Assembly (NCBI GenBank): GCA_025526935.1
Contig: JAHLKD010000090.1
Coordinates: 62,001-126,000, forward strand
DNA length: 64,000 nt
Source: Cladochytrium replicatum
Lineage: Eukaryota > Chytridiomycota > Chytridiomycetes > Cladochytriales > Cladochytriaceae
Reading direction: 5' to 3'
Shown here in pieces: positions 33,420 through 42,878 of this stretch; position 1 is the first letter of the stretch, and each line of letters starts with the position of its first letter. A model generated the notes under the pieces. That model saw nothing but the letters and a program-made list of their open reading frames with translations. It had not been told where the DNA came from and searched no databases. The position numbers were made by a program, and so were the translations under genes.

Positions 33420-33911
33420 TCAACTGCTCTTAATGGCCGGGATCCGATTTGCTTCCTCCAACAAGAACTCCCCAAAATCATCCAAAAACTTCATCAAGCC
33501 CTCAGGCTTCAAATTCGCCGCGGTCCACTTCGTCTCCTTCAATCCCATCCTGACAACCTCATACGTGCCCCTCGTCTCGTCGTCAAACTCGATTCCCGTC
33601 CGCTTGCTCACTTCCATCGTCTCAAGCCTCGCAACCACGAAATACTGTGCGGTGCCTCTCGGCTTCTTATCCGACTCGTAATGCGTGTACACGATATGCC
33701 CGATGTGAGCCGTCGCACCGAGCTCTTCCCAGAGTTCGCGCACTAGTGCTGTGTCAACGGATTCACCCGGATCGATACCTCCGCCGGGAGTGACGAGGTA
33801 TGGCGAGATACCGTCCTTTATGCGACGGAATAAGATGAGATTTCCTTGGTCATCGATCAGCAGGGCTCGAGCGGATTTTCGGACAGTAGGGGAGTGATGA
33901 TCCACAGCCAT
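33420..33911 (-). CDS. Nudix hydrolase (163 aa)
   Basis: A complete intronless gene. The Nudix box GGIDPGESVDTALVRELWEELGA fits G-x5-E-x7-RE-U-x-E-E-x-G-U exactly, with the catalytic Glu residues in RELWEE. A beta strand (ARALLIDDQGNLILFRRI) precedes it and YVVTPGG-like YLVTPGGG leads in. These enzymes cleave nucleoside-diphosphate-linked substrates; which one is not determined. Length is typical for a stand-alone Nudix protein. The start MAVDHHSP is the only upstream Met. Confidence 0.9.
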   Translation of the reverse strand: MAVDHHSPTVRKSARALLIDDQGNLILFRRIKDGISPYLVTPGGGIDPGESVDTALVRELWEELGATAHIGHIVYTHYESDKKPRGTAQYFVVARLETMEVSKRTGIEFDDETRGTYEVVRMGLKETKWTAANLKPEGLMKFLDDFGEFLLEEANRIPAIKSS

Positions 33912-33919
33912 GACGGTCG

Positions 33920-34535
33920 TCGGTCGTAGAGGGTTCTTTATGAGCGTGGCAATGGACAGTCACTTTGCAAAGGATGTTCTCCCGTTCTCCCGCGAGAATA
34001 GTATGTTGGTGATTGACAGCAAAATGTTAAAAATATCGAAAGGTGTAGGAACAGGTTGAACCAGAAATTATACAAATTGTGCTGAAACTCACAAGCTATG
34101 TGCAATGTAGTGACAGATGTGCGACTTTGAGTATTCATTCCTTATCAATCTCATCTTTCCTCTACCCATATTGTCATTTAGAGGCATATTCCCCGTTTTC
34201 GCCAGCTAGACATATATATAGAAGACTGCTATACGAAATAGGTGCATATATATAGTATTCCATAAATCCAATTTCATATCTAGACAAGCAGAGGTATTTT
34301 ATTCTAGTAGTAGTTCAGCAGGCTTCCTTCGACCAAAAGAAAAATCGAAATACATAGGTTCATCACTACCACCTACAGATGCTCTAAATATGAAATTCGA
34401 TTTATGGAGCATTATAGATATATATCAATTTCGTATAGCACATTATATTACTTTCTCTAAATCAACTATTTTAGATATAAACTTTAGTGCCAAACTTCTC
34501 GATGACCTGGAGAAGTTTAAGAGGAAAAAAAAAAA
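33920..34535. other. Left part of AT-rich island
   Basis: Base composition drops sharply to AT after the Nudix gene. One small plus-strand ORF (34390-34590) ends in a Lys-rich run encoded by poly-A and is not convincing as a gene. Confidence 0.4.
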
Positions 34536-35360
34536 GAAAGAGAAAAAATATGAAGGGCCACATCACAAAATTGATGTTTTGACAATATAACAAGGGAGAT
34601 TTCATAGACGACTGTGTACGCCTTGCAATAAAGATCAGAACCACTAATTGCGAAAATAACTGAGATCTTGTGTTTAGTAGAACCACTAATTGTGAAAATA
34701 ACTGAGATCTTGTGTTTAGTTCTTAACCAAGTTTCTAAATTCTCAAAGAGATAACCACTCGAGATGGTATCGTCCTTGGTAACATTATGTTCTAATTCTG
34801 TAAACATATATTTATACAGATAATTTTTTTCTCCAAGAAATTTAATACTTAGATTGTATATAAGTTTAGGCACTTTGATAGGATTATGTTTCGTAGCTTT
34901 ATTTTCTTTTAGTAAATATCTTATAAAAATAGGAGACATAGATTTCTGTACATTCAAATCTTCATTATTTTTTATCTGTTCTTACTTATATCCTTTTACA
35001 TTAATGTCATCGTTGACCAACACTTTCTAATTCTCTACATTGCAATCTGATTTAGAGATCTTACCACAGTTCAAACATTCTGTGACAAATATGCTTCTGA
35101 ACGAATTGTAGATTAATCGAGGCATCAGAGCAAGTTCCAGTCTTCTGGAACTTTAATACTTGATTGATTGACATAAGTATTGTTGAACACAGAGATACAT
35201 TGGTAAAAGTTTGATCGTACACATTCCTTGCTGGCATATCTGTGCCTCCTGATAACAAAGTTTTGAACGTGGCATTACTTATTTTTTGTTTATTTTCTCT
35301 GGTGATCTCAGACATGATCACCAGAGATCGACTTCCCATGTTGATGAGACCCACATTAGT
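34536..35360 (-). pseudogene. D5-like primase/helicase remnant (giant-virus type)
   Basis: The first open piece (35354-35061) reads …SRSLVIMSEITRENKQK, then ISNATFKTLLSGGTDMPARN and VYDQTFTNVSLCSTILMSIN. This matches the SF3 helicase part of D5-type NCLDV proteins: a strand ending SE, K-x-LTGGD-x-x-x-AR-x-x-Y, and a hydrophobic strand ending N. After stops, a second piece (34957-34540) with IKVPKLIYNLSIKFLGEKN and YLFENLETWL matches the D5 C-terminal helical region. In-frame stops separate the pieces and no Walker A part was found. The order and spacing are as in one gene. A virophage or plasmid primase is the alternative. It is broken and cannot be functional. Confidence 0.55.
34637..34720. 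repeat. 42-bp tandem duplication
   Basis: Two units (34637-34678, 34679-34720) differ at one base. In the D5-like frame the unit encodes the 14-residue block TKHKISVIF(T/A)ISGS, so it kept the frame. Confidence 0.9.
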
Positions 35361-35490
35361 ACATTACTATACTTAACATTCTTTTAATTTATACGTATAA
35401 AATATCGTTAATACTAGACATTTTAGAACTTACAATCTTACACATTTTGAAACCTGCATTCTTATTTAAAATAGTATTAACGACAAATGT

Positions 35491-35512
35491 TTATATATAT
35501 ATATATATATTA
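35491..35512. repeat. (TA)n microsatellite
   Basis: A run of TA dinucleotides within the AT-rich island. Confidence 0.9.
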
Positions 35513-35929
35513 AAATGTAGGTTATAGATAGTTAAAGAAATTATTTTAATAACTGGGGGAGAACTTTAACGCCCGCAACCCCGTACATCTAATGGATGGA
35601 TTAGTAAGTATGAAAGGTTAACTGTTGGTAATAATTTGCGAAGCAACAGTCAGTAAACACACGAGGTAGAATAAAGATAGTTTTCTTTAGATCTATTATC
35701 TCTCCAATATACTTTGTACGTTATTCCAACGATTTACGTTCCAATATATCATTCCATCCCGATAGCATTTAGATGTTTATATAATATACAACCTGTCCGC
35801 TTTCAGAACGAGGTTCTTGGTTCCAGCCCCAGATCAATTGCACAAATAACACATGTATCATTTTGTGCAATCTAATCTGTTGGTGTCTAAAACAATTAAT
35901 AAAATATTTTAGATAAAGTAATACTTGCA

Positions 35930-36433
35930 ACTAATAGTGTGATAGCTATCAATTATGCATCATCCGATTGTTACATAGACATTCTACAGTGGTGGAAAGA
36001 TCCTGGATTGGAATTGAAATATTCAACCCAAAGGATAACCTATATAGCGAACAGTTTGATATGCTAGTTTTTAACAGCATGTTTCAACTGTCACATTGAA
36101 ATACTCGCGGATTGGAATTGAAATATTCTAACACAGCTATTGACGATGCGTCTCTTTAATGAAGGCATGGAAGTTTTACAATGGTGGGAATTGGAATTGA
36201 AATATTCAAGTAAAGGTATCGATAAATTGTTTTTCGATAATAAAGTAAAAGTTCTCCAGTGGTGGAAAGATTCAGGATTGGAATTGAAATGTACGGAAAA
36301 GGCTATACACAGTGCAGCATCCAGAGATCAGATTAAAATTCTTCAATGGTGGAAAGATTCCGAATTAAAATTAAAATATACAAAAGAAGTTGTAAATGAG
36401 GCTTACTATAGATATTGTCGAAAAGTTGTTTAA
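35930..36433 (+). pseudogene. Degenerate ankyrin-like WWK-repeat gene
   Basis: About five repeats of roughly 31-34 residues can be read, each with a core like ILQWWKDSGLELKYT followed by a helix (ekAIhsAAsrdqik). Repeat 1 ends at a stop near 36066; a frame break and a shortened repeat follow; the open part 36140-36433 holds three more and then stops. These divergent ankyrin-type repeats form large families in chytrid fungi and some protists and also occur in giant viruses. The pieces look like a truncated copy. Confidence 0.6.
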
Positions 36434-36990
36434 CTTTTTAAAAGACGTTAACAGATATACGTCGTTGAGCTTTGAAATTTTTTTGAATATGTAAAATTAG
36501 TGTGCTAATACAATTTTTAAAAGAATTAGAATCTTGTCAGTTTTATAAAAACCTTTTCTAGATGTTTAGGAAATTTCAATATTGTTGTCTTGTTTTTGGA
36601 AAATGGAACATGATTAATAGTGAAGATACAATATGTATGAGATAGGAACAGATTGATAAAGTTAGGTAAATAAGTATGTCGACTGACGCTGCAACGATAG
36701 AATAAAACAAATGTAATTAAATGTCTATTTTCTGGATATGAAGTTTACCATTTCAGTTGTGATGGCGAAGATTAACTAAAATCGTGATGGAATATTTTGG
36801 ATAAACTAAAAAAGGATCGATTAGTTGTGAAAGTAAACGGTTCGTAATAATTTAAGATTAGTGATTCAACTCTGAAGTCTGAACAGTCTGAATTCATTAT
36901 CATATAAACGATATTTTATCCAAAACCATCTTCTCAGTGTTGGGAGTAACCAAGAACGAGTGAAACAACATAAATGTAAAGCAATGAGCA
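36434..36990. other. Right part of AT-rich island
   Basis: AT-rich with no supported ORF or repeat. Confidence 0.4.
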
Positions 36991-36994
36991 CACT

Positions 36995-37171
36995 TTTTCA
37001 ATCCTTGAGCGATCTTCGATAAGCCCGGTCTAGGATTAAAAAAGACCTCATAGCTCAAATTGAGCGACGCATGCCAGTCAATCCGTTAGATAGAGAGACA
37101 ACACAATGCAATATGGGGAAACACGCTTTCCGGATAGGTATATTCAGACTGCGTTGGTTGTCTTCTATGAA
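36995..37171 (-). ncRNA. Candidate structured RNA, copy B
   Basis: Second copy of the element at 18343-18505, on the same strand and with the same three conserved blocks in the same order. The variable middle holds a strong hairpin, GGAAAGCGTGTTTCC. The terminal stem is kept with different bases at some pairs. A TATATAAG sequence lies about 36-43 bp upstream on the minus strand (37207-37214). It sits beside the AT-rich island. Confidence 0.4.
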
Positions 37172-37219
37172 AGGAGGGCTAGCACTTAACTAAGGCGGTG
37201 CGGTGCTTATATAGCGCTG

Positions 37220-38530
37220 TTATCACACAGCCACAAAGCAAATTTGAAACAGCCAATCAGGAAGGGTGTGCCACATGACGGTCCGTCCGTTTTTTGACAT
37301 CTCACAGAAACATTGTCGATCATTTCTCATCATAGCAACCAAACCATGTAGTCGGACCTTTTCTGCTCTTTTGCAAGGATTGGATCTCTTGATGGCGTTC
37401 CCACAAAAAATGACACCATTTTAAGACTGAGTACGCAGAAATCGTGGCGAACTTCGAACCCTTTGAGCAGATCGACACTCATCATCCGGCGATCGGGGTT
37501 GATCTTAATCCATCGTCCTCAAAATTCAGCGCCATCGCCAAAGTTTCGACGTACGTAGTCCCAATGCTGGTAGCCATCGTCGGATGCGAAGGTCGAGCGT
37601 CCTATCATGTTACGCCCACGAGTGTCGGCGCAACGATCCTATTCATCGGTTAGGCAGAGTCCCCAAGCCAGTTCATTTTGTTGGGAGATTTCCTATCACA
37701 TTACAGTCGTATCGCGTTCATCGCAATGGATCGCAGACAAGCACTCATATGGAGAGTGCATTGCTTCCAGAAAATGTTCAGCTCACAGCTAATCGCCGAT
37801 CGCGCTGATGATCGGTATATCGGAACGGCGATTTCACCTTCAATCACATATGCCTTGACGCTTGTCTTTGTGGAAATGTACGTCAGATGTGGAATAAAAC
37901 GCATTCTAGAAAGTTCAAAATGGTTGATGACACTGATTCACCACGGAGGAAGAAGGCGGGACCGGAAGAAGTCAAGGAGATAGTGGAGGAAGATGTAGAC
38001 TCTGAACCCAGCATGCCTTAAAATTGAGGTGGAAGTGAACAGAGCTTTCAGAGCGATAAAAGCAGAATCGCAATTAAAAGTCCAACGAATGTGGTTGTTG
38101 AGAAGGGAGGCAAGTGGGCGGGCAATGTTAGCAAATCCTTTGACAAAACTTCGATAATAGTTGCCAAATCCAAGAAAAGATTGGAGACCCTTGCAGAAGT
38201 AGAACAGCAGAGAGCGTTTGCAACCGTCCAGGTGGCAATGATGTCCCAGAAAGTCGCCCTAAAGAAAGAACTTTTCTTGGGACTGGAACGTTGCGGTCAC
38301 AAAGGCAAGAAGGAACAGCTTTGACATGAGCAGCGTGAGAGTCTCTGGTAGAAATCTAGCAAATTGAATAGCTTGACAAGGACTGGCATAGATGGGGAAG
38401 AGTGGTGGCGAGAGAACGTATAGATTGAGGAATGAGTGAGGGAGGTTGAATGCACAGAATGGACAGTTACAAAGCGGCGGAAATCAATATTACGAGTGCG
38501 ATAAACAAATACAAATGATACTTGAATGCA
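37220..38530. other. Unresolved region
   Basis: Plus-strand ORFs at 37444-37653, 37678-37983 and 38091-38324 overlap in different frames with no motif and no splice chain that I can defend. It could hold a small degraded gene. Confidence 0.3.
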
Positions 38531-38536
38531 TGGTTT

Positions 38537-39679
38537 TTACACATCTGCGTAGTCCGCGCTATTTCTCAGCGTATTGTGATCCTGCTGTTCCATCATCTCG
38601 CTCTGATAGATTGCAAACTTTCGAAGCACGTTTGCGGGCTCATACAGAAACTCTTCCTGTCCATAGTTTACCGAGAAGCTGCATTCTCCATCGGCTGCCA
38701 CTGCAGCATGGAATGCTCTCCGCATGGGCTCGGTGTTACCGTTCCCAAGATACTCTCCGTCCGAAGTGAAAAACACCAATCCGGTGCTCGCATCGTATCC
38801 GCATCCAATCACCGTCCCGGCGCGGACTGGTTTCGCAAACGACGGGTGTGATTCCACCCCGTTTTCACAGATCCGTCCTTCGTCTGAATACAAACCGACA
38901 GAATAAAGGTCCTTGCCAACGTGTCTGAATGGTGGGTATGGCGTTGACGCAACTCCGATCGATATAATTGTACGAGCCGGCGACTCTGCGACGGCTTTGA
39001 CTAATACTTCAAAATACGCCCACGTGCGCGGCGGCGGCGCGAACGATCCTGATCCCGGCAAACTCGTCACCGTCGTCGCGAGCGGCGCGCCAACAAACAT
39101 GGTATCAAGCGACACGAGCGGCAGTTCCGAAAGCAACGCGACGGTGTCCCCTGTCCTCTTGCTAATCATCACATTAAACCCATCCCTCGAAATCGACACC
39201 TTCGAGTCGCCCTCCAAAGCTCTGAACCTGAACGCATCGTATTTTCGGTTCGATATGTTTGCAATTGTTTCGGCTGACGGGGCGTTGAGCACGCTCGGGG
39301 GGAAGGAGTCCTGATACGCCCGTGCGCGCTCGTCTTCGTCGCCGTCGGAATTGACAAAGGTCTCCCATACGGTGTCGATTGGCTCGGGATCCTTGTCGAC
39401 GATGAGGGGGGTGTGGTGGAGGCTCGAAGGGGGGTTGAGTTTGGAGCTTCGTTTGCGAGCGGAGGTGTTGCGGAAGAGGAGAAGGCCACCGAAGGCGACG
39501 AGGCCAACGGCACCGAGAACGGCTCCTGCTATGAGGAGCCATTGTTGGACGGGGTTGTCTGAGGTTGTGGATGTGCCTGTACCCAGAGGGCCTACTGAAG
39601 AGTCCGCTATGCCTTTTGCTAGGTCGTAGACTGCTATTGGGGCCGCCGGCCGTACGTTGTTAGTACGAGCCATTGGCAT
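38537..39679 (-). CDS. Single-pass membrane protein with SPRY domain (SSH4/EAR1-like, 380 aa)
   Basis: One exon. A single transmembrane segment (WLLIAGAVLGAVGLVAFGGLLLF) lies at residues about 47-70, followed by a cytosolic basic stretch. Residues about 190-355 form a SPRY/B30.2 domain: TWAYFEVLVKAV, ISIGVASTPYPPFRHVGKD, SVGLYSDEGRICENG, VIGCGYDASTGLVFFTSDG and FHAAVAADGECSFSVNYGQ. A TM followed by SPRY is the plan of yeast Ssh4 and Ear1, Rsp5 ubiquitin-ligase adaptors of endosome and vacuole. I do not see a PPxY motif after the SPRY, so the adaptor role is uncertain. It starts at MPMARTNNV. Confidence 0.8.
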   Translation of the reverse strand: MPMARTNNVRPAAPIAVYDLAKGIADSSVGPLGTGTSTTSDNPVQQWLLIAGAVLGAVGLVAFGGLLLFRNTSARKRSSKLNPPSSLHHTPLIVDKDPEPIDTVWETFVNSDGDEDERARAYQDSFPPSVLNAPSAETIANISNRKYDAFRFRALEGDSKVSISRDGFNVMISKRTGDTVALLSELPLVSLDTMFVGAPLATTVTSLPGSGSFAPPPRTWAYFEVLVKAVAESPARTIISIGVASTPYPPFRHVGKDLYSVGLYSDEGRICENGVESHPSFAKPVRAGTVIGCGYDASTGLVFFTSDGEYLGNGNTEPMRRAFHAAVAADGECSFSVNYGQEEFLYEPANVLRKFAIYQSEMMEQQDHNTLRNSADYADV

Positions 39680-39821
39680 TGGAGAGCAGAGCGCGACGAG
39701 TTTTACGCGTGTGTAGAAAGAGACATCGGAGACATTATTTTGAAACTAGAAAATAAGAGACAATTACAGATGGATGTGGACGGGGAAGGGGCATCTTTTG
39801 GCTACAAAGTCAGCACTGCTG

Positions 39822-41353
39822 TCATGTTTTCTTGACAATCTGGAAATTGTACATATAATCAACACTCACGTCAGAACACTCGGATTGGATGATCCCCACC
39901 TGAACTACGTCTTCGTCGGCCAGTGTGTGTTCCTTGCCAACCTTTTGTGGGTTGTGCTTCACGGAAGAGCCCCACACAAGTGCGTTCTTGAACTCCTTAA
40001 GAATGCTCTTGTGGATCGAGTTACAAAAGTCTTCCACCGTGCATGCTCCTCGTCGCATGACCACTGGTTGTGTGTAATCAGGCAATTGTCCTTTTGGCTG
40101 TTTGAAAATATCAGGTTAGTAAGAAATTTGGGCGTTCTAAATTGGTACAATACCTTTGTGTAAATTCGGACCAGGTCTAGATACTCCCACATCTGTCCAA
40201 TATCAAACATCAGCATTAATATTCAGTTCCCTTGACGATCCTTCACGCTTACCTTCTCGAGCAGGTCATCAAAGTTCCATCCATGGTGTGCAGAGATCGG
40301 GATGGAGTGAGGAATACGGTATATAATATCAAGCTCCTCAATGGAGATCTGGTCGATTTTGTTCAGGACGTAGACCGCTGGAATATACATACGGTTGCCC
40401 TAGAGACAGAATTTGCGTGTTCAATGTTATCGGAACACCCTCCACCCAGACATACTACCTCAATGATATCAATCAAGTCATCTGCCGTCGCATCGCACTT
40501 GAAGCTGATGTCCGCATTGTGGATCCTGTATTCCGACAGGATCGCCTTGACCGAATCCAGGTCCAAGTAGGTCATACTGACAGATGCAGTCATGTTAATC
40601 CCTCCCTTCTCCTTCTTTTTGAAAATGATGGCAGGTGGCTGCTTGTTCAGCCTGATGCCGAAACCTTCCAATTCCCTCTCGATAATCTTTTTGTGGTGTA
40701 GCGACTTTAAGACGTCCAGTACAATGAAAATGAGCGAGCATGTTCTGGCGACGGCGATGACCTGATTGTATCCAAGCGTACTTCAGCTAGTTCTCCTCAA
40801 ATTCAGATTTGGAGTTCCGCACCTGCCGACCACGACCCTTGCCGTCCTTGGCACCTTCAATAATTCCAGGCAAATCCAACATCTGGATCTTTGCGCCTTT
40901 GTACATGACAACACCCGGCACGGTCGTCAAGGTCGTGAATTCGTACGAAGCGGCTTCCGAGTATACTCCAGTGAGTTTCGTCAAGAGCGTTGATTTTCCA
41001 ACGGACGGGAACCCCACAAACCCGACTCGCGCAACACCGGTCTTGGCAACATCGAAACCGACACCACCACCTCCCCCACCACCTCCCGATGGTGTGAGTA
41101 ACTCTCGTCTCAACTTTGCAAGTTTCGCTTTAAGCGTTCCCTTAAAAAATAACACATTGTAAGATTACTTTGAATGAATTTTTGCGTGTGGAAATATGCA
41201 TACCAAGTGGAACGATGTTGCTTTATTCTTTTGAGTTCGGGCCATTTCGGCCTCGATCTCCTTGATTTTCTGGATTCAACAGAAGATGCATTAGCGATAA
41301 AGACCATCAGTCATACATTTCTTTTGCCATGGCCCTACCTCATACACGCTCAT
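39822..41353 (-). CDS. DRG1: DRG1/Rbg1 developmentally regulated GTP-binding protein
   Basis: DRG1 is an OBG/HflX-superfamily GTPase associated with translating ribosomes in the cytosol. Multi-exon. The first exon (41353-41339) encodes MSVYE, the second [18 protein letters not shown]. Then come [17 protein letters not shown], the Walker [13 protein letters not shown], switch regions [10 protein letters not shown], the G3 motif [31 protein letters not shown] in [18 protein letters not shown], and the TGS-domain end ([42 protein letters not shown]). The last exon supplies IVKKT and the stop at 39822 after a 63-bp intron. Family match is full length and in order. The long Gly run after LLTP is a small species difference. 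Confidence 0.95.
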
Positions 41354-41530
41354 TGCGACTCGCTAAACGTTTGCAAAGGTTTGGAAAACTCTGCGCCGCA
41401 AGCTTGTACGGGGAACTAGGAGCATAATGTTTAGCTACGTTTCAACGGTTGTAGAACATGCGGACCGTTAGCTGATGTGATGATCCTCCGGCAGTATTAA
41501 TCGACTAGTACGCTGAAGCTTTCCGACGGG

Positions 41531-42878
41531 ATGGTGGAGAAGCGATGGGATAACCCTGTCGTGTTTGTACCTTCGTCGCATGTTGTTGTGGATATTTTGA
41601 GGCATCAGCGGGGAGCTGTCCACTTGGCCCGTGTGCCTTTGGAGAGCGTTGGTGATTTGAATGGATCGTTTGCAAGTTCGACTAGTTCGAATCAAATCCA
41701 ATACAAAGTCAGTCTGGCCCGAACTTCTGTTATTGCTGGATACGAGGTTGGCATAGCAAGAACTCTTGACCAAATTGATGGTTGCCTTATCATCACAATT
41801 TCAGTTTCCGGTTACAGTCGCGCTGGAATTCCCTCAGCCAAACTCACAGATCCGAATGGAGCTCGCTCAGAACGTTTCAGTCAGGATAAACTCGGGCATC
41901 CATCAGTTTCGCTATGTCCTACACGAGCAACTCGTTACCATCAATGAATCAAGCTCGCACCAAGAGCATTCGTGCAGGATCTTAATCCCTCGAGATGCAC
42001 TTCCATCAATAGATGCCGATCCGATTTCATGCGCTTGCACTTTGCGAGTTCGGCTGATCTGCTGGCATTCCCCATCGTAATCACAAGCACCATCATTGTT
42101 CTGACGCGGTTTGGAACAGACTCTGGACTTCCGCTGATCCCACGAGATTTGACAGCTACAGTCGTGGACATCGCACATGCTGAAGACATTGATGTCGAAA
42201 CACTCATCAGAAGGAACAAAGACACGAGCGACAATCCAAGTTCGTCTTCGTTTTCTAGTGAAGAGATTGTAGTTGTGTATCCTTATTATGCTCAGAACGA
42301 CGACGAACTGAGCGTGTTGATTGGCGACACGGTGTGTGTTTTAGAGAGATTCGATGACGGGTATTGTTTTGTTGAGAAACACGGCAACGAGTGCGAGAGC
42401 CCGCGACAGACACCTTTCGTTCCCGCAGTACGTCTTTTGCATTTCACTGTTCTTTATTTGCTCTAACATAGGACATGAATTTCAAAAGCATCACTTGCAG
42501 GCAACTACTAGCTCACGAGATCCAGTTGAAGAAAAAACATCGCCTACTTTGACTCCATCACATTATCTAGTCTCCCAGAGATTGGCCACGACGACATTGC
42601 CAAGCACATCTCAGTCATCCCATCTCTCAAATGCGTCAGCTACAGTGGATGTCTTAGACGACAGCGATATCGAAGAGCCTCCACAATACATGCCTAACAA
42701 TCCCGGATCCGCTCCCTCGTATTTGAGATCAAGCTCGCCAACGAAGAATCCGACCGTCGTTGCTCCGAGCAACCACATTGAGCCAGTCGTCATCCACTCG
42801 CCGAAATGGTACCACAAAGTCTCAAAACTTGCACGCAATGGACCTGAACGATGCTCTTTTGAAGCACTCTCTCCCTGA
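41531..42878 (+). CDS. Arrestin-like protein with SH3 domain
   Basis: The first half reads like an arrestin-like beta sandwich: RVPLESVGDLNG and NQIQYKVSLARTSVIAGYEV (end of the N domain), then INSGIHQFRYVLHEQLVTI and CTLRV followed by FPIVITSTIIV (C domain). Splice sites in this half are not settled. An SH3 domain follows at 42268-42427: VVYPYYAQNDDELSVLIGDT, then VCVLERFDDGYCFVEKHG and FVPA. A 73-bp intron (42428-42500) joins it to a Ser/Pro-rich tail ending at 42878. That tail overlaps the start of the glycine-rich-domain ORF, and a 46-bp intron (42813-42858) would join the two in frame, so both may be one gene. Arrestin-like proteins are endocytic adaptors; SH3 binds proline motifs. Confidence 0.6.
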
